Positions 8,482-16,363 of a stretch of DNA of 64,000 nucleotides are shown piece after piece; the stretch's first letter is position 1; each line of letters starts with the position of its first letter. The notes beneath the pieces are model-generated. The model saw only the letters and a list, made by a program, of their open reading frames with translations, had not been told where the DNA came from and ran no database searches. Made by a program: the position numbers and the translations under genes. This stretch comes from Herbaspirillum huttiense (GTDB lineage: Bacteria > Pseudomonadota > Gammaproteobacteria > Burkholderiales > Burkholderiaceae_D): assembly GCF_004367745.1 (NCBI RefSeq), contig NZ_CP037993.1:3100001-3164000 (forward strand), written 5' to 3'.

Positions 8482-8512
8482 AAAAAAACCGGCCAGGCCT
8501 GCGCCCGGCCGG
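8482..8512 (-). terminator. intrinsic terminator between fmdA and fmdB
   Basis: On the minus strand, CCGGCC and GGCCGG arms (8507-8512 and 8489-8494) close a 12-nt GC-rich loop and are followed at once by seven T residues (complement of 8482-8488). It would end the urt-amiE-fmdA transcript before fmdB. Confidence 0.75.
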
Positions 8513-8538
8513 GAACACACACGTCACTGCGTTGATCG

Positions 8539-9717
8539 TTAGCCCTTGCGGCCCCAATAGGATTTGTCGTTGAGCATGCCCTTGGGCGTGATGTCCTGAT
8601 CGAAGATGGAGGTCGGCAAGGCCACCGTGCAGGCGCAGTTGGGAATATCGACGATGCCGCCGATGCGCCCTTCCACCGGCGCGGCCGTCAGCAGCATGTA
8701 GGCCTGGCTGCCGGTGTAGCCGAAGTGGGTCAGGTAGTCGATGGCCTTCAGGCAGGCTTGACGATAGGCCACGGTGGCGTCGAGATAGTAGTTCACGCCG
8801 TTTTCCACGCTGATGCCTTCGAAGGTCAGCCACTGCTCGTAATGTGGCTTGACGATGCTGGGCATGAAGATGGGCGAGGTGATGTTGTACTTGGCCATGC
8901 CGCCCTTGATGAGGTCGAAGCCGACGTGGCTCACGCCATCCATCTCGATGGCGCCGCAGAAACCGATCTCGCCGTCGCCCTGCGAGAAGTGCAGGTCCCC
9001 CATCGAGAAACCCGCACCCTTCACGTACACCGGGAAGAAGATGCGGGTGCCCGCCGACAGGTCCTTGATGTCGGTATTGCCGCCGTGCTCGCGCGGCGGC
9101 ACGGTGCGGGCGGCGACCTTGGCCATCTCGTCGAATTTCGCACCGGTCAGGCCGCGCAAGACGGCAGTGCTGGGGTTCGGTGGTTGCGCCAGACCCTTGG
9201 CGGCCAGCGGCGCTTCCCGCCGATTCCACTCAGCCAGCAGATCGTGGGACGGCAGGCAACCCATCAGACCAGGGTGGGTCAGGCCTGCGATGCGCACGCC
9301 CGGAATATGGCGCGAGGTGGCATACAAGCCTTTCAGGTCCCAGATGGCCTTGTCGGCTTCGGGGAAATAGTCGGCCAGGAAGCCACCGCCGTTTTCCTTG
9401 GCAAAAACGCCCGAGAAACCGACCGGGGTCACCGGCTTGATGTCCAGCAGGTCGATCACCAGCAGGTCACCCGGCTCTGCGCCCTCGACATGGAAGGGAC
9501 CGGTCAGCGGATGGGCGCGGGTGAGATCGACGTTCTTGACGTCGGAGACATCGTCGGTGTCCTGAATCTGCGCGTCGAGGAAGTCCAGCGACTCGATCAG
9601 GATGGATTCGCCCGGCTTGACCGAGGCCAGGAACGGCAGGTCCGGGTGCCAGCGGTTGTGACCCAGTTCAGCCTGCTCTGCCAGCGGGACGCCGGGCTTG
9701 ATCTTGAAGTGTTGCAT
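8539..9717 (-). CDS. fmdA: formamidase (acetamidase/formamidase family)
   Basis: This 392-residue enzyme hydrolyses formamide to formate and ammonia. The sequence begins QHFKIKPGVPLAEQAELGHNRWHP and contains GCLPSHDLLAEWNRRE, GNTDIKDLSAGTRIFFPV, FSQGDGEIGFCGAIEM and the C-terminal KGMLNDKSYWGRKG. These are diagnostic of FmdA formamidases rather than nitrilase-type AmiF. The length is close to the family's 400-410. It follows amiE by 48 bp in the urt operon, so imported amides can be split by either enzyme. GGAG precedes the start. Confidence 0.95.
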   Translation of the reverse strand: MQHFKIKPGVPLAEQAELGHNRWHPDLPFLASVKPGESILIESLDFLDAQIQDTDDVSDVKNVDLTRAHPLTGPFHVEGAEPGDLLVIDLLDIKPVTPVGFSGVFAKENGGGFLADYFPEADKAIWDLKGLYATSRHIPGVRIAGLTHPGLMGCLPSHDLLAEWNRREAPLAAKGLAQPPNPSTAVLRGLTGAKFDEMAKVAARTVPPREHGGNTDIKDLSAGTRIFFPVYVKGAGFSMGDLHFSQGDGEIGFCGAIEMDGVSHVGFDLIKGGMAKYNITSPIFMPSIVKPHYEQWLTFEGISVENGVNYYLDATVAYRQACLKAIDYLTHFGYTGSQAYMLLTAAPVEGRIGGIVDIPNCACTVALPTSIFDQDITPKGMLNDKSYWGRKG

Positions 9718-9765
9718 GCGATCTCCTTGGTGGTGGATGTGTGATGAGGCCTTGCGCCTTCGGCC

Positions 9766-10797
9766 TCAGGCTGCCGGCTCGGTGGGAATCCCCGGCATCG
9801 GGCATTCGGGCGTACCGGCACTGTTGCGCGTCAATGCCTCGACCTGGGCGCGCGCAGCCTGCGGGTCGTTGACCCAGGTGCGATAGAAGTCGAAAGGACA
9901 GTCGGCCACGCCCGCCGGCGATTCGCCCGAATTGATCTTGCCGGTGTAGCCGCGATGCAGGAGCTTGTAGAGGTGGTTCTGCGACTGCCAGTTGCGGCGT
10001 GCATCGCGGATGGCCGAGACCGACAGTTCGGCATACTGGATGCCCATCTCCTCGGTACCGCATTCGCCCAGCGTGCGGCCGTCGAAACCGACGATGGCCG
10101 AATGGCCGAAGTAGGAATAGACGCCATCGAACCCTGATGCATTGGCCACGGCCACATAGAGGTTGTTCATCCAGGCCATGGCCTTGGAGACCATGATCTG
10201 CTGTTCCTTGGCCGGATACATGTAGCCCTGGCAGCGCACCACCAGTTCCGCACCCTTCATGGCGCAGTCGCGCCAGATCTCGGGATAGTTGCCGTCATCA
10301 CAGATGATGAGGCTGATCTTCAAGCCCTTGGGACCGTCGCAGACGTAGGTGGTATCGCCCGGATACCAGCCCTCGATGGGCGTCCACGGCATGATCTTTC
10401 GATACTTCTGCACGATCTCGCCCTGGTCGTTGATGAGGATGAGCGTGTTGTAGGGCACCTTGCGCGGATGCTCCTCATGGCGCTCGCCGGTGAGCGAAAA
10501 GACGCCCCACACACCGGCGATGCGGCAGGCTTCGGAAAAGATGGCAGTCTCGTCGCCGGGGATGGTGGCGGCGGTCTCGAACATTTCTTCACGGTCATAC
10601 ATGATGCCGTGGGTGGAATACTCCGGGAACACCACCAGGTCCAGCCCCGGCAATCCCTGCTTCATGCCGACCAGCATGGCGGCGATCTTCCTGGCGTTCT
10701 CCAGCACCTCGCCGCGCGTGTGCAGGCGCGGCATCTTGTAGTTCACCACGGCCACGCCGACGGCGTCCCGGCTGGATGAAATGTCTCCGTGTCGCAT
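9766..10797 (-). CDS. amiE: aliphatic amidase
   Basis: This 343-residue nitrilase-superfamily amidase has its catalytic triad at exactly the numbering of Pseudomonas AmiE: Glu59 in FPEYST, Lys134 in KYRKIMPW and Cys166 in [10 protein letters not shown]. It hydrolyses short aliphatic amides such as acetamide and propionamide to the acid and ammonia. The first residues ([21 protein letters not shown]) and the length are typical. It lies between urtE and fmdA in one operon, which supports a role in nitrogen scavenging from amides imported by the Urt transporter. Confidence 0.95.
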   Translation of the reverse strand: MRHGDISSSRDAVGVAVVNYKMPRLHTRGEVLENARKIAAMLVGMKQGLPGLDLVVFPEYSTHGIMYDREEMFETAATIPGDETAIFSEACRIAGVWGVFSLTGERHEEHPRKVPYNTLILINDQGEIVQKYRKIMPWTPIEGWYPGDTTYVCDGPKGLKISLIICDDGNYPEIWRDCAMKGAELVVRCQGYMYPAKEQQIMVSKAMAWMNNLYVAVANASGFDGVYSYFGHSAIVGFDGRTLGECGTEEMGIQYAELSVSAIRDARRNWQSQNHLYKLLHRGYTGKINSGESPAGVADCPFDFYRTWVNDPQAARAQVEALTRNSAGTPECPMPGIPTEPAA

Positions 10798-10826
10798 GGG
10801 CTTGCTCCTCTGAAAAGACGGTCGGA

Positions 10827-11516
10827 TCAGACCGACAGATACTTGCTGATGGTGGGCGCATCGACGTTCTCGCGCGTGTCCTCGTAGACGAAGCGGCCCT
10901 TGTCGATGACCAGGAAACGGTCCGCAATCTCCAGCGTGAAGCTCAGCACCTGCTCCGAGACCACGATGGTGAGCGCACGGATCTTGCGGATTTCCTTGAG
11001 GCTTTTGGCGATGTCCTTGATGATGGAAGGCTGTATCCCTTCAGTCGGTTCATCCAGCAGCAGCACGCGCGGGTTGGTCGCCAGTGCGCGCGCAATGGCC
11101 AGTTGCTGCTGCTGCCCGCCGGACAGATTGCCGCCCTTGCGGGTGCGCATGTCATACAGCACCGGGAACAGCGAATACAGTTCATCGGGCACCTTGCCCT
11201 TGGCCGATGCGGGCAAGCCGGTCTGGATGTTTTCCAGCACCGTCATGTGCGAAAAGATCATGCGCCCCTGCGGCACGTAGGCCACGCCGCGCTCGACGCG
11301 CTGGTGGCTTTCCAGGCCACCGAGTTCCACGCCATCGATGCTGATGCTGCCGCCGCGCAGCGGCAGGATGCCCATCAGGGTCTTGAACAGTGTGGTCTTG
11401 CCCATGCCGTTGCGGCCCATGACGGCGACGATTTCTTCCTTGGCCACCGACAGATCGACATCGTGGATGACCTTGCTCTGGCCGTAGCCGGAGGCGAGTT
11501 GCGAGACTTTGAACAT
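10827..11516 (-). CDS. urtE: urea/amide ABC transporter ATP-binding protein UrtE
   Basis: A 229-residue ABC ATPase of the branched-chain amino acid (LivF) type. It has Walker [10 protein letters not shown], signature [15 protein letters not shown], Walker [15 protein letters not shown] and the typical SEQ switch in VVSEQVL. The ATG at 11516 is chosen because GGAG precedes it and the family N-terminus starts there; an upstream frame to 11561 overlaps urtD. It energises the UrtBC permease from the cytoplasm. Confidence 0.93.
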   Translation of the reverse strand: MFKVSQLASGYGQSKVIHDVDLSVAKEEIVAVMGRNGMGKTTLFKTLMGILPLRGGSISIDGVELGGLESHQRVERGVAYVPQGRMIFSHMTVLENIQTGLPASAKGKVPDELYSLFPVLYDMRTRKGGNLSGGQQQQLAIARALATNPRVLLLDEPTEGIQPSIIKDIAKSLKEIRKIRALTIVVSEQVLSFTLEIADRFLVIDKGRFVYEDTRENVDAPTISKYLSV

Positions 11517-11541
11517 GGCAGGCTCCGAGGGTGAGGAAAGT

Positions 11542-12309
11542 TCAGTGACCGAGATAGACATCGATCACCTTGGGATCGGACTGCACCTTCTCCATGCTGC
11601 CCTCAGCCAGGATTTTTCCCTGGTGCAGCACGGTGACCTTGTGGGCGATGCTCTTGACGAAATCCATGTCGTGCTCGATCACTACCACCGAGCGGCCCTG
11701 GCTGATGCGGCCCAGCAGCTCGGCGGTCTTTTCGCGTTCGGACACGCTCATGCCGGCCACCGGTTCATCCAGCATCAAGAGCTCCGGCTCCTGCATCAGC
11801 AGCATGCCGATCTCCAGCCACTGCTTCTGGCCGTGCGAGAGCAGGTCGGCCTGCGTATGCAGCTGTTGGTCCAGGAAGATCTCTGCGGCCACCGCTTCCA
11901 CCCGCGCCACCACATCCGGCGAACGCTTGAAAGTCAGCGCGCCGAACACCTTGCGGCCACGCGGGAAGGACATCTCAAGGTTCTCGAACACGGAGAGGTT
12001 TTCGTAGATGGACGGGGTCTGGAACTTGCGTCCCACGCCTACCCGCACGATGGCGTGCTCGCTCATCTTCGTCAGTTCGTGATTGTTGAACTTGATGCTG
12101 CCGGAGGTAGCGCGGGTCTTGCCGCAGATCAAGTCCAGCACCGTGGTCTTGCCCGCACCGTTGGGGCCGATCACCACGCGCACCTCATTGCGCTGCACGT
12201 AGAGATTGAGCTTGTCGACTGCCTTGAATCCATCGAAAGACACGGTCAGGTCTTCGATGGCCAGGACCGGATGGGCGTCCGATTCGAAACCGATGACGTT
12301 CTCGCTCAT
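11542..12309 (-). CDS. urtD: urea/amide ABC transporter ATP-binding protein UrtD
   Basis: A 255-residue LivG-type ABC ATPase. Walker A is GPNGAGKTT, the signature region is the degenerate LLSHGQKQWLEIGMLL that is characteristic of UrtD, and Walker B is LLMLDEPVAGMS, followed by the H-loop EHDMDF. Its start overlaps the urtC stop by 4 bp, indicating translational coupling. It pairs with UrtE. Confidence 0.95.
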   Translation of the reverse strand: MSENVIGFESDAHPVLAIEDLTVSFDGFKAVDKLNLYVQRNEVRVVIGPNGAGKTTVLDLICGKTRATSGSIKFNNHELTKMSEHAIVRVGVGRKFQTPSIYENLSVFENLEMSFPRGRKVFGALTFKRSPDVVARVEAVAAEIFLDQQLHTQADLLSHGQKQWLEIGMLLMQEPELLMLDEPVAGMSVSEREKTAELLGRISQGRSVVVIEHDMDFVKSIAHKVTVLHQGKILAEGSMEKVQSDPKVIDVYLGH

Positions 12310-13514
12310 TTGCTGGCCTCCAGGGTCGCGCCCGGCTCGATGCCATCGCGCTTGGGTTCAGGGGTGGATGCTCGGGAAACCGGCTTGGCGGCTTCTGCAG
12401 CAACGGGTGCTACCGGCTTGGATTGACCGCGCAGCTTGTCCATCAGGCGCTTGCCCTGCGTCTGCCAGAGCCCGGCCAAGCCATTGGGGAAATACATCAC
12501 CACCGCGATGAAGAGACCGCCCATCAGGAACAGCCACAATTCGGGGAAGGTTTCGGAGAAGTAGGTTTTGCCAAAATTCACCAGCAGCGTTCCGTACACC
12601 GCGCCCAGCAGCGACATGCGGCCACCCACTGCAGCAAAGATCACCATTTCGATGGAGGGCACGATACCGACGAAGGACGGCGACATGAAGCCCACCTGCA
12701 GCGTGAACATGGCCCCGCCGATAGCCGAGAACATGGCCGCCGCACAGAAGACGAAGACCTTGAAGCTGGCCACGTCATAGCCGGAGAAACGCACCCGTTC
12801 TTCCTTGTCGCGCATGGCCACCAGCAGGCGGCCCAGCTTGGAACCGAGCACGTAGCGGCCGAACAGGATGCAGCCGAACAGCAGTCCCGCATTGACGAAA
12901 TACAGCACCAGCTTGGCATGGTCGGTGCGGATATCCCAGCCCATCAAAGTCTTGAGGTCGGTGATGCCATTGACGCCGCCGGTCAGCCCCTGCTGGCCGA
13001 TGATGAGGATGGACAGGATGGCCGCAATGGCTTGCGTGACGATGGAGAAATACACATCCCCCACGCGGCGCTTGAACATCGCCAGCCCGATCAGCATGGC
13101 CAGCGCGGTCGGCACCACCAGCACGGCAAGAATCGTGAAGGCAAAACTATGGAAGGGCTCCCACATGGCCGGCAAGGCGGTGATCTGGTTCCAGTCCATG
13201 AAGTCGGGGATGCCCGGCGTGGACTGGATTTTGGTGCTGATGGGGTCAGAGGCTTCGAGCTTGAGGAACATGGCCATGCAATAGCCGCCCAGGCCGAAGA
13301 ACACGCCCTGCCCCAGGCTGAGGATGCCGCCGTAGCCCCAGCACAGCACCAGGCCCACGGCCACGAAGGCGTAGGACAGGTATTTGCCCACCAGGTTGAG
13401 ACGGAACATGTCCATCGTCAGCGGGAACACCACCAGCAGCAGTACCGCCATCACCAGCAGGCCAAGCGCACCGGAGCGCCCGCCCAGCAGTTTTTCATAG
13501 GCTGCATTCATCAT
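12306..13514 (-). CDS. urtC: urea/amide ABC transporter permease UrtC
   Basis: This 402-residue polytopic inner-membrane permease is LivM-like. It has the GYGGILSLGQGVFFGLGGY motif near residue 60, and the cytoplasmic coupling region RYVLGSKLGRLLVAMRDKEERVRFSGYD near 215-245 is conserved in UrtC. About 45 residues at the C-terminus are a Pro/Ala/Lys tail beyond the usual end of the family. It forms the heterodimeric channel with UrtB. Confidence 0.93.
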   Translation of the reverse strand: MMNAAYEKLLGGRSGALGLLVMAVLLLVVFPLTMDMFRLNLVGKYLSYAFVAVGLVLCWGYGGILSLGQGVFFGLGGYCMAMFLKLEASDPISTKIQSTPGIPDFMDWNQITALPAMWEPFHSFAFTILAVLVVPTALAMLIGLAMFKRRVGDVYFSIVTQAIAAILSILIIGQQGLTGGVNGITDLKTLMGWDIRTDHAKLVLYFVNAGLLFGCILFGRYVLGSKLGRLLVAMRDKEERVRFSGYDVASFKVFVFCAAAMFSAIGGAMFTLQVGFMSPSFVGIVPSIEMVIFAAVGGRMSLLGAVYGTLLVNFGKTYFSETFPELWLFLMGGLFIAVVMYFPNGLAGLWQTQGKRLMDKLRGQSKPVAPVAAEAAKPVSRASTPEPKRDGIEPGATLEASK

Positions 13515-13560
13515 CGGACCTCGCTCATGTAGTTGGATCGGGAGTGGCCATCTTTCAGAT

Positions 13561-14478
13561 TCATTTGCGCACCTTCGCCGAGAACAGCCCTTGCGGACGC
13601 AACATCAGGATCAGGATCACCGCCGACAAGGTCAGCACCTTGGCCATGGAACCGGTCAGGAAGAATTCCGCCGTGGACTGCGTCTGTGCAATCGAGAAGG
13701 CCGAGGCGATGGTGCCGATGAGGCTTTGCGCGCCACCGAAGACCACCACCAGGAAGGTATCGACGATGTAGAGCGATCCGCTGGTCGGGCCGGTGGAGCC
13801 GATGGTGGTGAAAGCAGCACCGGCCACGCCGGCGACCCCGCAGCCGAGTGCAAAGGTGGTGCGGTCGACCTTGCGGGTATTGATGCCCACGGCCCCGCTC
13901 ATGACACGGTTCTGCATGGTTGCCCGCACCTGCAAGCCCCAGCGTGAACGGAACAGCAATACGAAGATGGCACCGGTGAGCAGCACCGTGAGGCCCATCA
14001 TGAAGAGACCGTTCAAGGGGATGTCGATGGCATCGGTCGGCTTGAAGGAACCCATGAGCCAGTCCGGCAAGGTGGCGCTGACTTCCTTGGCGCCGAAGAT
14101 GGAACGGAAGGTCTGCTGCATCGCCAGCGACAGGCCCCAGGTCGCCAGCAAAGTATCGAGCGGACGCTTGTAGAGGCGGCTGATGAGCAGCAGCTCGGTG
14201 AGATAACCCACGCCATAGGCCACGGCGAAGGACAGCACGATGGCCACGAAGAAATAGAACGGCTGCAAGGCCGGCGCATAGGTGGTGGTCAGGTGCGACA
14301 GCAGGTAGGTGATGTAGGCGCCGATGGTGAGGAATTCACCGTGGGCCATGTTGATCACGCCCATCTGCCCGAAGATGATGGCCAGGCCCAGCGCCATCAG
14401 CAGCAGCACGCAGAAAACCGAGAGGCCATTGAAGCCCTGCATGGCGAAGATGGCGCCGAATTCGGATAGAGAAACCAT
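13561..14478 (-). CDS. urtB: urea/amide ABC transporter permease UrtB
   Basis: A 305-residue LivH-type permease with about eight hydrophobic segments. The motifs ALGLAIIFGQMGVINMAHGEFLTIGAY and FRSRWGLQVRATMQNRVMSGAVGI (coupling helix) are typical of UrtB. The ATG at 14478 is preferred because GGGAG lies before it; the longer frame to 14583 reads through the urtA-urtB spacer. It lies 118 bp after urtA, which allows differential expression of the binding protein. Confidence 0.93.
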   Translation of the reverse strand: MVSLSEFGAIFAMQGFNGLSVFCVLLLMALGLAIIFGQMGVINMAHGEFLTIGAYITYLLSHLTTTYAPALQPFYFFVAIVLSFAVAYGVGYLTELLLISRLYKRPLDTLLATWGLSLAMQQTFRSIFGAKEVSATLPDWLMGSFKPTDAIDIPLNGLFMMGLTVLLTGAIFVLLFRSRWGLQVRATMQNRVMSGAVGINTRKVDRTTFALGCGVAGVAGAAFTTIGSTGPTSGSLYIVDTFLVVVFGGAQSLIGTIASAFSIAQTQSTAEFFLTGSMAKVLTLSAVILILMLRPQGLFSAKVRK

Positions 14479-14596
14479 GATGACTCCCGACGGGGCAGAG
14501 TTGCAGATTGGAGAAATGGGCGGCAGCGCCCGCATGTCACTACAGGCGCCACCGCTTTGCTGCACGAAGGGCCGGTGCGGCACCGGCCGGAACGCC

Positions 14597-15853
14597 TTAC
14601 TGGTAGCCCTTGGGGAAGGGATTCGGCTCGATCAGTTCGGACTCGTAGACCACCTTGAACTGGCCGTCCTTCTGCGCCTCGCCGATGCGGGTCTTGCTCC
14701 ACAGGTGATGGTTTTCATGAACCTTGACGTAGCCTTCGGGCGCGGTCTTGAGTTCGATGCCGGGCGAAGCGGCCACCACCTTGTCGACATCGAAGCTGCC
14801 GGCTTTTTCCACGGCAGCCTTCCACAGCCAGGGGCCGAGATAGGCCGCCTGGGTCACGTCGCCGATGACCGAATTGGCACCGAACTTGGCCTTGAATTCG
14901 GCCACGAATTTCTTGTTGTTGGCGTTGTCGAGACTCTGGAAATACTTCATCGAGGCGAAGAAGCCTTCCACGTTCTCGCCGCCGATGCCCAGCATTTCAT
15001 CCTCGGTCACCGAGATCGTCAGCAGGTTCTGGGTCTTGGCGGTGACGCCGGCGGCCTTCAACTGCTTGTAGAAGGCGACGTTGGAGCCACCGACCACGTC
15101 GGCGAAGATCACGTCGGGCTTTTTCAACTTGATCTTGTTGATGAGCGAACCGAACTGCGTGTTGCCCAGCGGGTAGTATTCCTCGCCCACCACCGAACCC
15201 TTGAGCACGCTCTCGATGTGCTTGCGGGCGATCTTGTTGGAAGTCCGCGGCCAGATGTAGTCCGAGCCGACCAGGAAGAAGGTCTTGGCCTTCTTTTCCT
15301 TGGCCACCCAGTTCAGGCCCGCCAGCACCTGTTGCGTCGCCTCCTGCCCGGTATAGAACACGTTCTTGGATTGCTCCAGGCCTTCATAGAAGGTGGGGTA
15401 ATACAGCAGGCCGTTGTCCTTCTCGAACACCGGCAGCACCGCCTTGCGCGAGGCCGAGGTCCAGCAGCCGAAGACGGCAGCCACGCGGTCGTTTTCCAGC
15501 AGCTTCTTGGCCTTTTCGGCGAAGGTAGGCCAGTCGCTGGCACCGTCTTCCTGGATGATCTTGATCTTGCGGCCGAGGATGCCGCCCATGGCATTGATCT
15601 GGTCGATGGCCAGGCGCTCGGCCTGGATCGAACCGGTCTCGCTGATGGCCATGGTGCCGGTGGCCGAGTGCAGCTGGCCGACCGTGACTTCGGTATCGGT
15701 GATGGCCAGCTTGGTGGTGTTGACCTTGGCGGTCGGATACTGCTGGGCCGAGGCCATGCCCGGCAGGGCCGCTGCTGCCGCCCCGGCGGCCAGGCCCATG
15801 AGGATCTTGCGGCGTGGGAGCGAGGGAGGATTGGAAGACGAGGAATGCGACAT
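14597..15853 (-). CDS. urtA: urea/short-chain amide binding protein UrtA
   Basis: This 418-residue periplasmic substrate-binding protein captures urea or short amides for UrtBCDE. The N-terminus carries a signal with PRRKILMGLAAGAAAAALPGMASA, which has a two-arginine (PRR) motif compatible with Tat-type export. The mature part contains VGQLHSATGTMAISETG and FGCWTSASRKAVLP, both typical of UrtA/FmdD. The ATG at 15853 has a full AAAGGAG at ideal spacing. It is the first gene of the operon, and its promoter region is shared with the divergent permease-kinase gene. Confidence 0.95.
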   Translation of the reverse strand: MSHSSSSNPPSLPRRKILMGLAAGAAAAALPGMASAQQYPTAKVNTTKLAITDTEVTVGQLHSATGTMAISETGSIQAERLAIDQINAMGGILGRKIKIIQEDGASDWPTFAEKAKKLLENDRVAAVFGCWTSASRKAVLPVFEKDNGLLYYPTFYEGLEQSKNVFYTGQEATQQVLAGLNWVAKEKKAKTFFLVGSDYIWPRTSNKIARKHIESVLKGSVVGEEYYPLGNTQFGSLINKIKLKKPDVIFADVVGGSNVAFYKQLKAAGVTAKTQNLLTISVTEDEMLGIGGENVEGFFASMKYFQSLDNANNKKFVAEFKAKFGANSVIGDVTQAAYLGPWLWKAAVEKAGSFDVDKVVAASPGIELKTAPEGYVKVHENHHLWSKTRIGEAQKDGQFKVVYESELIEPNPFPKGYQ

Positions 15854-16010
15854 GCGGTACTCCTTTCGGGCGTTGTTGTTGGACTCGGTCTGGGCCATCG
15901 TGGCGTCATGCAAGCGGTGAAACGAAGACCGGACAAGTCACTGCCCCGGCAGTGGCGCGGCTCGGGAAACCCCTTCCATCACACGGTTCCGGCGCTTCGT
16001 TCTGAGCCGC

Positions 16011-16039
16011 AGAATAGGTTCGCAGGTGCAGCGCAACAA
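16011..16039 (-). promoter_or_regulatory. predicted urtA promoter
   Basis: On the minus strand TTGTTG (16039-16034) and TATTCT (16016-16011) are separated by 17 bp. The weak -35 suggests activator dependence, and a palindromic box abuts it on the upstream side. The transcription start would be near 16004. Confidence 0.5.
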
Positions 16040-16055
16040 TACGTTGTTTGACGTA
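16040..16055. promoter_or_regulatory. palindromic box 1, TACGTTGTTTGACGTA
   Basis: This near-palindrome shares 14 of 16 bases with box 2. Its centre lies about 43 bp upstream of the predicted urtA start, the usual place for an activator that contacts RNA polymerase. The neighbouring LuxR-type response regulator is the obvious candidate ligand. Confidence 0.6.
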
Positions 16056-16212
16056 AGCCCCCTGCTGGTGCGGCCCGCCGGCCTGCACAGCTTTTGCTCA
16101 TGGCTTGCCTGCTGTTGGTGCGCACTTTGCGTACAGGGCGTCGGGATGCGGCGACGGCGTCCATGCCGGCTGCCTTTTCTTGGTGAATTCTCATGTCATG
16201 CAGACAGGCATC

Positions 16213-16228
16213 TACGTCATTTGACGTA
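16213..16228. promoter_or_regulatory. palindromic box 2, TACGTCATTTGACGTA
   Basis: A perfect inverted repeat with 7-base arms (TACGTCA and TGACGTA) around TT. It lies 173 bp from box 1 and upstream of the kinase-side promoter candidate, so it may serve autoregulation or looping. Confidence 0.6.
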
Positions 16229-16245
16229 TGCCCTCTTGCTCCGAA

Positions 16246-16262
16246 TGGTTTGAAAATTGCTT
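16246..16262 (+). promoter_or_regulatory. possible sigma54 promoter for the permease-kinase gene
   Basis: TGGTTTGAAAATTGCTT has the invariant GG (16247-16248) and GC (16259-16260) exactly 10 nt apart and a good TTGCT half. The -24 half is only TGG, so the match is partial. Confidence 0.35.
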
Positions 16263-16363
16263 GGACATAAACACGAGCCGGGCAGTCAGCCTGCGCTGCA
16301 GCACACTGACAAGGCGCTGACGGACATGACCCACCGGAACCCCCGACCCCACCAAGAGCCAAC

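Larger units (their letters stand above)
15854..16363. other. divergent regulatory region between urtA and the permease-kinase gene
   Basis: These 510 bp contain no credible gene. They hold the predicted urtA promoter (16011-16039), two 16-bp palindromic boxes (16040-16055 and 16213-16228) and a possible sigma54 promoter (16246-16262) reading toward the kinase. The urtA mRNA would have a leader of about 150 nt. Confidence 0.7.

Noticed and set aside
16115-16131. A third copy of the palindromic box (TGCGCACTTTGCGTA)
   Set aside because: It is one base shorter and shares only one half-site clearly, which is within chance in GC-rich DNA.
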